Positions 7,519-15,313 of a stretch of 64,000 nucleotides of DNA are shown here, one piece after another. Numbering within the stretch: the stretch's first letter is position 1; each line of letters opens with the position of its first letter. The stretch is from Ferrovibrio sp964218355 (GTDB lineage: Bacteria; Pseudomonadota; Alphaproteobacteria; Ferrovibrionales; Ferrovibrionaceae): the NCBI RefSeq assembly GCF_964218355.1, contig NZ_CAXPMC010000021.1, positions 186,001 through 250,000 of the forward strand. The letters are read 5' to 3'. A program made the translations under genes and the position numbers. Under the pieces are notes generated by a model. That model did not search any database and was not told the DNA's origin. It saw only the letters and a list, made by a program, of their open reading frames with translations.

Positions 7519-9054
7519 ATAGGGTCCCGGCACCGGACAGGCGCCGCCGACCGTCTGCGGCCAGACTTCCGTGACCGACAGCACCGAGAAATCCGGATGC
7601 CGCTGCAGGAAGGCTTCCGCCTGCTGCTCGTTTTCCTCGCGCAGCACCGAGCAGGTCACGTAGACCAGCCGACCGCCCGGCTTCACCAGCTTGGCAGCCC
7701 TGTCGAGAATCTCCGCCTGCCGTGGCACCAGTTCTTCCAGATCCCGCGGCGTCAGCCGCCATTTCGCATCCGGCTTGCGCCGCCAGGTGCCGGTACCGGT
7801 GCAGGGCGCATCGACCAGAACGCGGTCGACCTGCGCCGCATGGCGCTTCAGCCATTTCGGTTCCAGTTCGCGGCATTCGGCATTGTGCACGCCGGCCCGG
7901 CGCAGCCGTAGCTTTGCCTGCGCCAGGCGGCCGGCACTGACATCCATCGCCACCAGCCGGCCGGCATTCTTCATCGCCGCCGCCAGCACCAGCGTCTTGC
8001 CGCCGGCACCGGCGCAGAAGTCGGCGACGAACCTGCAGCCGGCGGCATCCACCAGCTGGGCGGCAAGCTGCGAGCCCTCGTCCTGCGGCTCGACCAGCCC
8101 GGCGCCATGGGCCCGGGTGTTGTTCACATAGGCCAGCGGCGACAGCCGCAGGCCGAGCGGCGAGAACGGCGTCGGCTGACTACGCAGTTCCTCCTCGGCC
8201 AGGGCTGCTGCGGCGGCGTCGCGCGTCGTTTTCAGCGGATTGATCCGCACATCCAGCGGTGCCGGCCGCAGCATGGCGGCCAGTTCCATTGCCAGGTCGC
8301 CGCCGAAGCGGGCCTCCAGATAGGGCAGAATCCAGTCCGGCACGCTGTAGCGCGCCGCCGGCGGCATATGCGGATGTTCCAGCGTATGCCCCTCCAGCCG
8401 CTGCAGCAGTGCTGCCGCCGCCGTCTCGTCTTCCCCGAACAGGGGCAGCAGGCCCTTCGCCTTGGCGCCGCCGGACAGAATGCGCAGGGCGGCAACGCGC
8501 AGGCGGCTGTCGGGTTCCAGCCCGCTCGGATGGTCGGCGCTGCCGGCAAGCCACCAGTCCAGCCGGCCCTGCAGGCGCAGCACATCCTCGCTGATCTGCA
8601 TGATCGCGGTGCGCTCGGCCGGTTCGAAGCGGCGATGGTGCTGGCGCATCCAGCTGTGGCGGATGCGGTCGGCCGGCTCGCCGGAACCGGCAATGGCATC
8701 GAGCAGCGCCACCGTCGCCTCGGCCACCTTGCGGCTGCTGCCCGGCCGCAGCGGCGGCCGGCGTTCGGGACGCGCCTCGCGCCGGCTTTCATGCCGGTCG
8801 TCGCGCGGGCTGCGGTCCCGGGCCGGCTTGCCGCCGGCGGCTTTGCCGGCCGGCATGCGGGGACCGGGCTTGCTGTGGTCGGGCTTGCTGTGGCCTGACT
8901 TGCTGTAGCCTGGCTTGCTGGGACCCGGCTTGCGGGAATCGCCGGATTTCCGGTGATCCGGGCGGCGGGGCGGTTTGTCGGTGGGCGGGCGGCGGGACAC
9001 GGCGGCACTCGGCTTCGGAGGGGGCCCGGTCAGGGGGCGGGAAAGCTGGCCCAC
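7438..9054 (-). CDS. RsmB/NOP-type RNA (cytosine-C5) methyltransferase
   Basis: A 538-residue SAM-dependent RNA methyltransferase of the RsmB/Nop2 class, which makes 5-methylcytosine in rRNA. The SAM fold includes DFCAGAGGKTLVLAAAM. The two conserved cysteines are C418 in VDAPCTGTG and C468 in VTCSVLREE. A NusB-like helical domain occupies roughly residues 110-240. The first 100 or so residues are an unusual low-complexity, Arg/Lys/Pro/Ser-rich extension encoded partly by a 15-bp tandem repeat; it may be an RNA-binding tail, or the true start may lie downstream. The gene overlaps the amidotransferase gene tail to tail. Confidence 0.92.
   Translation of the reverse strand: MGQLSRPLTGPPPKPSAAVSRRPPTDKPPRRPDHRKSGDSRKPGPSKPGYSKSGHSKPDHSKPGPRMPAGKAAGGKPARDRSPRDDRHESRREARPERRPPLRPGSSRKVAEATVALLDAIAGSGEPADRIRHSWMRQHHRRFEPAERTAIMQISEDVLRLQGRLDWWLAGSADHPSGLEPDSRLRVAALRILSGGAKAKGLLPLFGEDETAAAALLQRLEGHTLEHPHMPPAARYSVPDWILPYLEARFGGDLAMELAAMLRPAPLDVRINPLKTTRDAAAAALAEEELRSQPTPFSPLGLRLSPLAYVNNTRAHGAGLVEPQDEGSQLAAQLVDAAGCRFVADFCAGAGGKTLVLAAAMKNAGRLVAMDVSAGRLAQAKLRLRRAGVHNAECRELEPKWLKRHAAQVDRVLVDAPCTGTGTWRRKPDAKWRLTPRDLEELVPRQAEILDRAAKLVKPGGRLVYVTCSVLREENEQQAEAFLQRHPDFSVLSVTEVWPQTVGGACPVPGPYLSLSPGRHGTDGFFAAILVRSAQPAA
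8863..8937 (-). repeat. Five 15-bp tandem repeats inside the RNA methyltransferase gene
   Basis: Five imperfect copies of a 15-bp unit (for example ACCGGGCTTGCTGTG, GTCGGGCTTGCTGTG) run without spacers. On the coding strand each unit encodes a five-residue Ser-Lys-Pro/Ser-containing repeat, giving SKPGYSKSGHSKPDHSKPG in the N-terminal tail. Confidence 0.9.
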
Positions 9055-9202
9055 TCATAGGCCCCGCAACCCCGGCAGGCAAGGCCGGGCAGACCCGCCG
9101 GGGGCAGGCCGCCATTCAGCTCCCCGTTCAGGGCCCTCGTTCAGGCCCCCGTTCACGTGCCTGTGACGCAGGGGCCGCCTGGGGCCGGCCTAGACTGCCG
9201 CC

Positions 9203-10576
9203 ATGCGCAAACCCGGCCCGGTCCTGCTTGCCGCCCTGCTCTGCAGCCCCCTGCCTGGCGCGCCTCTGTCCGCCAGCCCGGTCCGGACCTGCCATTACGA
9301 CATCCACCTGCATGATCCGGCCGCCCTGATCCTCGACGTGGCCGCGCGCTGCGACGGCGATGGCCCGGTCGCCTTCGACCGGCCCGGCGGCCGCGGCCTC
9401 GCCGCCGCGCTGGAACGGTTCGAGCCGGGCGGGGACGGCCGCAGCGTGACCTACCGCTTCCGGCTCGGCGACCTTGCCGATCTGGCCCAGCGCGCCGATA
9501 CCGGCCAGCGCATCGGCGCGGCGGTGATCTCGCCCGTCGCCGTCTGGCTCGGCGCGCCGGATCTCGCCGATGCCGCCATCACTCTGTCGGTCACCGCCGC
9601 GGACGGTCTCGGCTTTGCCACCGGCCTGCCGCTGCGGGATGGCCGCCTGCACATGCGGGTGGCCGATATCCGCTTCGGCGGCTTCGCCGTATTCGGCCGG
9701 TTCGGGCGCCGGACCCTGCCAGTGCCGGGGCCAGTACCGGGGCCAGTATCGGTGCCGGGCGATGCACGCATCGAGGTGATCGGCTTTCCCGGCCAGCTCG
9801 ACCTCGATGATGCCGTCATCGACCGCTGGATCACCGACAGCGCGCAGGCGGTGTCCGACTATTTCGGCCGCTTCCCGCTGCGCCATACCCTGGTGCTGGC
9901 CAGCCCGGTGCCGGGCCGCAGCGGCGTGGTGTTCGGCCAGGTGCGCGGCGGTGGCGGCGGCACCATGCTGCTGCGCATCGGCCAGCATGCGACCCGGCAA
10001 CAGCTTTACGACGACTGGATCCTGGTGCACGAGATGATCCATCTGGGCGCACCCTTCATCACCGGGCGGTCGTCGTGGCTGATGGAGGGCATGGCCACCT
10101 ATGCCGAGCCGGTGATCCGCAGCCGGGCCGGCTGGCAGGACGCGACGCGGCTGTGGCATGAATTCGCCAGCCAGATGCCGCGCGGCGTCGAGGCGCTGAC
10201 AGTCGAGAGCCTCGATGCCGTTTCCCGGCGCGGGGTCTACTGGGGCGGCGCCATCTTCATGCTGCTGGCCGATCTCGACATCCGCGAGCGCAGCGGCGGC
10301 CGGGCCTCGCTCGAAACCTGCTTCCGCGCCGTGCTCGATGCCGGTGGCGACACCACCGTCCGCTGGCCGCGTGCCGACTTCCTGCAGGTCTGCGACGCGG
10401 GCACCGGCACCGGCACGATGGCGCGGCTGGCCGCCCGCTACGTGACCCGGGCGGCGCCGCTCGATCTGGAAGCGCTATGGCGCGATCTCGGGGTGAAGGC
10501 CACCGCCGACGGCGTCGATTTCGACGATGCGGCGCCGCTGGCCCCGCTGCGCCGGGCGATCACCGCAGGCCACTGA
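9203..10576 (+). CDS. Secreted putative zinc metallopeptidase (gluzincin-like)
   Basis: A 457-residue protein with a signal peptide at about residues 1-24 (VLLAALLCSPLPGAPLSA), so probably periplasmic. The zinc motif HEMIH is at 276-280. A glutamate in WLMEGMATYAEP (Glu295) fits the third ligand, with only 14 residues between the second His and Glu instead of the 18 typical of M1 enzymes. The first 180 residues are beta-rich, as in the M61/M1 N-terminal domains. A short VPGPVPGPVSVPG linker is encoded by a 12-bp tandem repeat. The 3' end overlaps bufC by 17 bp, tail to tail. Proteolytic activity is inferred from the motif only. Confidence 0.75.
   Translation: MRKPGPVLLAALLCSPLPGAPLSASPVRTCHYDIHLHDPAALILDVAARCDGDGPVAFDRPGGRGLAAALERFEPGGDGRSVTYRFRLGDLADLAQRADTGQRIGAAVISPVAVWLGAPDLADAAITLSVTAADGLGFATGLPLRDGRLHMRVADIRFGGFAVFGRFGRRTLPVPGPVPGPVSVPGDARIEVIGFPGQLDLDDAVIDRWITDSAQAVSDYFGRFPLRHTLVLASPVPGRSGVVFGQVRGGGGGTMLLRIGQHATRQQLYDDWILVHEMIHLGAPFITGRSSWLMEGMATYAEPVIRSRAGWQDATRLWHEFASQMPRGVEALTVESLDAVSRRGVYWGGAIFMLLADLDIRERSGGRASLETCFRAVLDAGGDTTVRWPRADFLQVCDAGTGTGTMARLAARYVTRAAPLDLEALWRDLGVKATADGVDFDDAAPLAPLRRAITAGH
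9719..9754 (+). repeat. Three 12-bp tandem repeats
   Basis: Three copies of CCAGTGCCGGGG-like units lie in frame in the metallopeptidase-like gene and encode a VPGP-type linker. Confidence 0.85.
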
Positions 10577-11357
10577 TCCAGCCGGCATCGACCCACACCC
10601 GCAGCAGCCCTGCCGCCCGCGGTGCCGCGCCTTCCGCCCCTGCATGCGCGGCCAGCAGGTCGCAGAGGGCGCCGAAGCTGCCGCCATCCTGCACGGCCTG
10701 CAGGGCGGCCGCCTCGTCGGGGTCGAGCAGGCGGAACCGCACGCCATGCTCGCCACGCCAGATCGCCCAGTTCCGTTCCGCGGCCAGCAGCGGGCCGGGC
10801 GGCGGCGGCAGGACCGCCGCGTCGTCCAGGTCGCGCACGGCCAGCCACCAGTCGGCCACGGCATGCAACAGCGCCAGCTGGCGCAGGGCCGGCTGCAGGA
10901 TGAAACCGAGACCGGCCCAGTCGGCAGCCGGCACCTGTGCCAGCGCATCCACCGCCAGCGCCGGCGCATCGGCCGCATCGAAGGCCAGGCCGATCGCCCA
11001 TTCGAACCGCGCCATGGCTGCCAGCGCGGGTGCAGCCTGCCAGGGCTGCCGCCCGGCGGCGATGTCCGGCAGGACGCCGCCATACCAGCGGATATTCGGC
11101 GAAGCCGAGCGATGCGCGTCGATGCAGGCATAGGCCAGGCCCGCGAAAGCCGCATCGCCCATCAGCCGCCGCAGCACCGGATAGTCGTTGCACAGGGTCT
11201 CGTGCAGGCGTTCGCGATAGGCATGGCGGTAGACATCCATGCGCGCCGCCGCATCGATGCCGGGCGCCACCCTCACCAGTGGCTGCGCCGCGCTGCCATC
11301 GGCATCGCGCAGCAGATAGCGGGCGAAATCCGCCTGCAGGTCAGCCAGCGCCGTCAT
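10560..11357 (-). CDS. bufC: BufC/HvfC-type protein (DUF2063)
   Basis: A 265-residue protein with the DUF2063 (HvfC/BufC N-terminal) domain in its first 110 residues, recognisable from LQADFARYLL, MDVYRHAYRERLHETLCNDYPVLRRLMG and FAGLAYACIDAHRS-type segments. In bufferin systems BufC is the partner that assists the MNIO enzyme BufB in modifying the BufA precursor. Its ATG overlaps the bufB stop by 4 bp (ATGA), so the two are translationally coupled. It is the last gene of the operon here, and no DoxX-like bufD follows. Confidence 0.88.
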   Translation of the reverse strand: MTALADLQADFARYLLRDADGSAAQPLVRVAPGIDAAARMDVYRHAYRERLHETLCNDYPVLRRLMGDAAFAGLAYACIDAHRSASPNIRWYGGVLPDIAAGRQPWQAAPALAAMARFEWAIGLAFDAADAPALAVDALAQVPAADWAGLGFILQPALRQLALLHAVADWWLAVRDLDDAAVLPPPPGPLLAAERNWAIWRGEHGVRFRLLDPDEAAALQAVQDGGSFGALCDLLAAHAGAEGAAPRAAGLLRVWVDAGWISGLR

Positions 11358-12241
11358 GCGGCCTCCGCCGGCAGGGCCGCGGCCGCCACCTGCCGCACAC
11401 GGCCAAGTTCGTCGAGCAGTTCGGCGAAAGGCGGAAAATTGTCGTCACGCTCGATCATGGTCGAAACCGGCCCGAAGCGCCGCAATGCGCGGCCATATAG
11501 GTCGAAGACCGCATCGGCCACCGGCGCGTCATGGGTATCGACGATCAGGTCTCCCTGGTCGCTGTGGCCGGCCAGATGGATCTGCGCCACACGGTCTGCC
11601 GGGATCGCGGCAAGGAAGGCATCGGCGTCGAAGCCGTGGTTGCGCGCACTGACATAGACGTTGTTCACATCCAGCAGCAGCAGGCAGTCGGCCTCCTCGC
11701 AGAGCGCGGCCAGGAAATCCCATTCGGTCATGGCGGAACTCTGCCATTCCACATAGGAAGAGACATTCTCGAGCAGGATGCGCCGACCCAGCATGTCCTG
11801 CACCTGGCGGACCCGGCCGGCGACATGGCGCAGGGTCGCCTCGCTGAAGGGAACCGGCAGCAGGTCGTGCAGCTGCACGCCGCCATGGCGGCTCCAGCAG
11901 AGATGGTCGGAAATCCATTGCGGCCGCACCCGGGCAGCCAGCGCCTTCACCCGGGCGAGATAGTCGCGGTCGAGCGGATCGCTGCCGCCGATCGACAGCG
12001 AAACGCCGTGCAGCACCACCGGCCAGCGCTCGGCGATGCGGTCAAGCTGGCGCAGGGGCGGCCCGCCATCGACCAGGTAATTCTCGGTGACGGCCTCGAA
12101 CCAGTCGACCGGCACGTCGCCATCGAGGATGTCGGGGTAGTATTGCGGCCGCAGGCCGAGGCCGAATCCCAGCCGCGGCAGGCCGTTGGGCAGCCGCTTC
12201 GGGGCCGGATGATGCAGGGCCCGATGATGCAGGGTCGTCAT
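11354..12241 (-). CDS. bufB: BufB, MNIO-family (DUF692) peptide-modifying enzyme
   Basis: A 295-residue DUF692 protein, now called MNIO (multinuclear non-haem iron-dependent oxidative enzyme), with a TIM-barrel fold that oxidises cysteines of a precursor peptide. The family opening GLGLRPQYYPDIL and the active-site segments WFEAVTENYLVDGG, VSLSIGG, ISDHLCWSRHG and LLLDVNNVYVSARNHG (His, Glu, Asp and Asn metal ligands) are all present. The chosen ATG gives MTTLHHRAL; a longer frame would run through the spacer after bufA. The N-terminus contains a 15-bp tandem duplication. It sits between bufA and bufC in the operon. Confidence 0.92.
   Translation of the reverse strand: MTTLHHRALHHPAPKRLPNGLPRLGFGLGLRPQYYPDILDGDVPVDWFEAVTENYLVDGGPPLRQLDRIAERWPVVLHGVSLSIGGSDPLDRDYLARVKALAARVRPQWISDHLCWSRHGGVQLHDLLPVPFSEATLRHVAGRVRQVQDMLGRRILLENVSSYVEWQSSAMTEWDFLAALCEEADCLLLLDVNNVYVSARNHGFDADAFLAAIPADRVAQIHLAGHSDQGDLIVDTHDAPVADAVFDLYGRALRRFGPVSTMIERDDNFPPFAELLDELGRVRQVAAAALPAEAA
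12206..12235 (-). repeat. Two 15-bp tandem repeats at the start of bufB
   Basis: CGGATGATGCAGGGC is followed directly by CCGATGATGCAGGGT, which encodes the HHRALHHPAP stretch just after the bufB start codon. Confidence 0.85.
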
Positions 12242-12311
12242 GGTGCTGACAGGAAGGCCGGATGGCCGGCGCGGCAGATCCCGCCGCGCCGGTCCGATCC
12301 GCTGCCGGCGA

Positions 12312-12560
12312 TCAGCCGACCTTGCCGCCCGCCTTGGTGCAGGCCGCGGCATCGGCCGCCGTGGTCCAGCCATGGCCCTTGCAGGAATTCAGCCCCTTGC
12401 ACGAGCTGCTGGCGGTCTTGCAGGCGCTCTGGCCCTTGCAGGCATTGGCGCCCATGCACTTCACTTCGGCCTGGGCCGGCGCGGCAACCAGCGCGATGGT
12501 GCCGGTGGCGAACAGCGCGGCGGCGGCGGCGGCAACGGCCATGTTTGTCTTGCGTGTCAT
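12312..12560 (-). CDS. bufA: BufA-type bufferin precursor (copper-binding RiPP)
   Basis: An 82-residue secreted peptide. A Sec signal peptide (residues 1-31, ending APAQA) precedes a Cys-rich core with cysteines at 35, 41, 47, 54, 60 and 74 and recurrent CKG steps (CMGANACKGQSAC, CKGLNSCKGHGW). This pattern matches the BufA2-like bufferins, periplasmic copper-sequestering RiPPs whose cysteines are turned into thiooxazoles by BufB/BufC. It is the first gene of bufA-bufB-bufC. A ribosome site (AGGGAG in the leader) precedes the ATG. Assignment rests on the cysteine pattern plus the two neighbours; metal binding here is inferred. Confidence 0.87.
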   Translation of the reverse strand: MTRKTNMAVAAAAAALFATGTIALVAAPAQAEVKCMGANACKGQSACKTASSSCKGLNSCKGHGWTTAADAAACTKAGGKVG

Positions 12561-12655
12561 CGTTGTATCTCCCTGTGGGATGGTCTCCGCCGGCGGCGGT
12601 GCGTTTCACGTTGCACCGCAGGACGTGCCCTGCGGCCGGAAACGATGCTAGGCTG

Positions 12656-12669
12656 GTTGCCGCCGCAAC
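12656..12669. promoter_or_regulatory. Inverted repeat in the bufA / creatininase intergenic region
   Basis: GTTGC-CGCC-GCAAC lies between the divergent bufA and creatininase-family genes, about 95 bp upstream of bufA. It could be an operator for the bufferin operon. No known regulator motif is matched. Confidence 0.3.
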
Positions 12670-12705
12670 ACCGACTCACAGCCGCGTGACCAGGAACACA
12701 AGACC

Positions 12706-13491
12706 GTGACCGCCACCCCGCGCCGCCGCACCGGCTGCCGCCTCGCCGATCTGACCTGGCCGGAAGCCGCAGACCTGATCGGCGACGGCCTGCCGATCCT
12801 GCTGCCGGTGGGTGCCGCGGCAAAGGCGCATGGCCCGCACCTGCCGCTGGGAACCGACCGCCTGGTGGCCGAGGCCGTCGCCGAACGGCTGCTGGCGCAG
12901 CTGCCGCTGCTGATCGCCCCCACCATTGGCGCCGGCTATTACCCGGCCTTCGTCGACTATCCCGGCAGCCAGCATGTCGGCGCCGCCACCTTCCAGGCGT
13001 TGGTCACCGAACTCGCCGAAAGCTATCTGCGCCACGGCGCCGAGCGGATCGTGATCCTGAATAACGGCGTCTCGACCGCGGCACCCCTGCAGCTTGCCGC
13101 GCACGACATCCTGCACCGCCACGGGATCAGGATCGTGATCGCCGACCTGCCCGCGCTGGGCCACAGCTGTGACGGGCTGTGGGAGGCGGAGCCGGGCGGC
13201 CATGCCGACGAGAAGGAAACCTCCCTGCTGCTGGCCATCGCACCGGCGCTGGTCCGGCTCGGCCGGCTGGCCGATACCGTGCCACCGGCAGCAGAGGAGG
13301 AAGACGCAGCGCCGCTGCATCTCCGCCGGCCGGTGCGGCTGACCCCGGAAGAGCGGCCCGGCGGCAGCCTCAGCCGCAGCGGCGCCACCGGCGATGCCAC
13401 GCGGGCCACGGCGCAGAAAGGCGAGAAGCTGCTGGCGGCGATCATCGCCGATATCGTCGCAGACCTTCGGCGGCTGTGGCCGGACCTGTGA
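12706..13491 (+). CDS. Creatininase-family protein
   Basis: A 261-residue protein of the creatininase/creatinine amidohydrolase fold, which includes creatininase, MftE and FAPy deformylase. The block AHGPHLPLGTD (His42, Asp51) is conserved, as are ILNNG and HADEKETSLLL (metal-binding His/Glu). The usual metal-ligand Glu two residues before His42 (E-x-H-G) is Lys40. A Lys here occurs in one subgroup of the family, so the protein need not be inactive, but it is unlikely to be an authentic creatininase. The start is GTG with AGGA about 10 bp upstream. It is divergent from bufA. Confidence 0.85.
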   Translation: MTATPRRRTGCRLADLTWPEAADLIGDGLPILLPVGAAAKAHGPHLPLGTDRLVAEAVAERLLAQLPLLIAPTIGAGYYPAFVDYPGSQHVGAATFQALVTELAESYLRHGAERIVILNNGVSTAAPLQLAAHDILHRHGIRIVIADLPALGHSCDGLWEAEPGGHADEKETSLLLAIAPALVRLGRLADTVPPAAEEEDAAPLHLRRPVRLTPEERPGGSLSRSGATGDATRATAQKGEKLLAAIIADIVADLRRLWPDL

Positions 13492-13542
13492 ACGGGCCGG
13501 CGGCCCGGCTTGCGGATGGGCCTGCGAACTGGCCCGCGACCG

Positions 13543-13887
13543 TCAGACGATCCGCAGGTTGCGCGGGTTGGTGCGCAGCTTGAGGTCGTTGACCGCCACC
13601 TCAAGCACGTTGATGGCGCGCTTGGTTTCCTCCAGTTCCTGCCGCAGGGCATCGACCTGGCTCTTGATCTCGCCAAGCTCGGTATATGTCAGCTGCGCGG
13701 CGCGCTCGTTCTCGGCGAAGAATTTGTTATAGGCGGCGAACTGCTTTTCGATGCCGCCCATGCGGACTTCGAGGTTCATGCGCATCTGGCTGATGCGCTG
13801 CTCGAAATTGCCCAGATGCAGCAGAAGCCAGGCGCCCAGCCACAGCATCAGGATGGCGGCCCCGAGGATATACAGCCAGTCGTTCAT
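13543..13887 (-). CDS. Small membrane-anchored coiled-coil protein
   Basis: A 114-residue protein with one N-terminal transmembrane helix (LYILGAAILMLWLGAWLLLH, about residues 5-24). A long amphipathic coiled coil follows (FEQRISQMRMNLE through VDALRQELEETKRAINVLE). The N-terminus is short and uncharged, so the helix probably anchors the coiled coil to the inner membrane. The reading frame is open further upstream, but the ATG at 13887 matches the membrane-protein start and the upstream part is antisense to nothing conserved. No family name can be given. Confidence 0.7.
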   Translation of the reverse strand: MNDWLYILGAAILMLWLGAWLLLHLGNFEQRISQMRMNLEVRMGGIEKQFAAYNKFFAENERAAQLTYTELGEIKSQVDALRQELEETKRAINVLEVAVNDLKLRTNPRNLRIV

Positions 13888-13979
13888 GCGGCACCTGTCC
13901 GTCGCGCGAATCCAATAACCGGCCCCCCGCGGGTAGAATACAGTGCCGCAATATCCGCGCGCAATCGCAAGCTTGGAGG

Positions 13980-15251
13980 CTAGCGCCGGGGTAGCGGCCG
14001 GCCGCCGAACACCACCTGGCGGAGCGGATTGAGGCCGATCTGGTAGGCCAGCGCCGCCGGCCGGTCGATATCCCACACCACGAAATCCGCGGTTTTTCCC
14101 GGCTCCAGGCTGCCGCATTCCGCCTGCAGGCCCAGCGCCCGGGCGGCCTGCCGGGTCACCCCGGCCAGGGCCTCCGCCGGGGTCAGGCGGAACAGCGTGC
14201 AGCCCATGTTCAGCATCAGCAGCAGCGAACTGACCGGCGAGGTGCCGGGATTGCAGTCGGTGGAAACCGCGATCGGCACGCCATGGCGGCGCAGCAGATC
14301 GACCGGCGGCAGCTGCGTCTCGCGCAGCATGTAGAAGGCGCCGGGCAGCAGCACCGCGACGGTGCCGGCCCCGGCCATCGCAACGATGCCGGCTTCGTCG
14401 AGATATTCCAGATGGTCGGCCGACAGGGCACCGAACCCCGCGGCCAGCGCGGCGCCACCGAGATTGCTCAGCTGTTCGGCATGCAGCTTGACCGGCAGGC
14501 CATGCTGCCGTGCCGCCGCGAAGACCCGGCGCGTCTGTTCCGGCGTGAAGCCGATCCCCTCGCAGAAGGCATCCACCGCATCGGCGAGTCCGGCTTCGGC
14601 GGCGGCCGGGATGATCGCATCGCAGACCAGATCGATATAGCCGTCCGGATCGCCGGCGAATTCCGGCGGCAGCGCATGGGCCGCCAGCAGGGTCGTGCGG
14701 ATGCGCACCGGAAAGGCGTTTCCGAGATGCCGCGCCACCCGCAGGCATTTCAGCTCGTTCTCCAGGTCGAGGCCGTAGCCCGACTTGATCTCCAGCGTGG
14801 TCACCCCCTCGGCCAGCAGGGCGCGCAGCCGCGGTTCGCTCTGGTGCTGCAGCCCGGCCGCATCGGCCTGCCGGGTCGCGGCGACCGTTGCGCGGATGCC
14901 GCCGCCGGCCCGGGCGATGTCCTCATAACTGGCGCCGGTCAGCCGCAGTTCGAATTCATGGGCACGGTTGCCGCCATAGACCAGATGGGTGTGGCAGTCG
15001 ATCAGCCCCGGGGTGATCCAGCCGCCGCCGAGATCATGCACGGCCGTCTGCGGACCGATGCCTGCGGCCGGCAGGGAAGCCGCCGGACCGATCCAGGCGA
15101 TGCGGCCGTCGCGGATGGCGATGGCGCCATCGCGGATGGTCCCGAAACCGTCACTGCCCGGCTCCGTGTCCGCCTGGGCCCCTGTGGCCTGAATCTGGGC
15201 CATGGTGGCGATATCGGCGCCCCGCCAGACGCTGTCCCAGCTGCCGGTCAT
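13980..15251 (-). CDS. hutI: Imidazolonepropionase
   Basis: HutI (423 residues) hydrolyses 4-imidazolone-5-propionate to N-formimidoyl-glutamate, the third step of histidine degradation. Amidohydrolase features are HTHLVYGG with AHEFELRLTGASYEDIA, TLEIKSGYGLD, KLHAEQLSNLGGAALAA and STDCNPGTSPV. The ATG at 15251 is preceded by GAAAGG at good spacing; the longer frame starts from a TTG within the regulatory region and is less likely. It is divergent from hutF, and the two share a HutC-like operator. hutU, hutH, hutG and hutC are not in the window. Confidence 0.95.
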   Translation of the reverse strand: MTGSWDSVWRGADIATMAQIQATGAQADTEPGSDGFGTIRDGAIAIRDGRIAWIGPAASLPAAGIGPQTAVHDLGGGWITPGLIDCHTHLVYGGNRAHEFELRLTGASYEDIARAGGGIRATVAATRQADAAGLQHQSEPRLRALLAEGVTTLEIKSGYGLDLENELKCLRVARHLGNAFPVRIRTTLLAAHALPPEFAGDPDGYIDLVCDAIIPAAAEAGLADAVDAFCEGIGFTPEQTRRVFAAARQHGLPVKLHAEQLSNLGGAALAAGFGALSADHLEYLDEAGIVAMAGAGTVAVLLPGAFYMLRETQLPPVDLLRRHGVPIAVSTDCNPGTSPVSSLLLMLNMGCTLFRLTPAEALAGVTRQAARALGLQAECGSLEPGKTADFVVWDIDRPAALAYQIGLNPLRQVVFGGRPLPRR

Positions 15252-15284
15252 CTGTGCCTTTCGCTCCGCTGCGGCTTCTGCCAA

Positions 15285-15298
15285 CTTATATATACAAC
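15285..15298. promoter_or_regulatory. HutC-like operator between hutI and hutF
   Basis: CTTATATATACAAC differs by one base in its 12-bp core from TTGTATATACAA, the palindrome recognised by the GntR-family repressor HutC. It lies 34 bp upstream of hutI and 16 bp upstream of hutF, well placed to repress both divergent genes until urocanate accumulates. Confidence 0.7.
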
Positions 15299-15313
15299 TC
15301 GGGAGACCCCGTC

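Noticed and set aside
8863..8937. Possible CRISPR-like array
   Set aside because: Units are 15 bp without spacers, in frame within a coding sequence; it is a simple tandem repeat.
13888..14748. Long N-terminal extension of the coiled-coil protein gene
   Set aside because: The extension is the shadow of hutI in another frame. The ATG at 13887 gives a sensible membrane protein.
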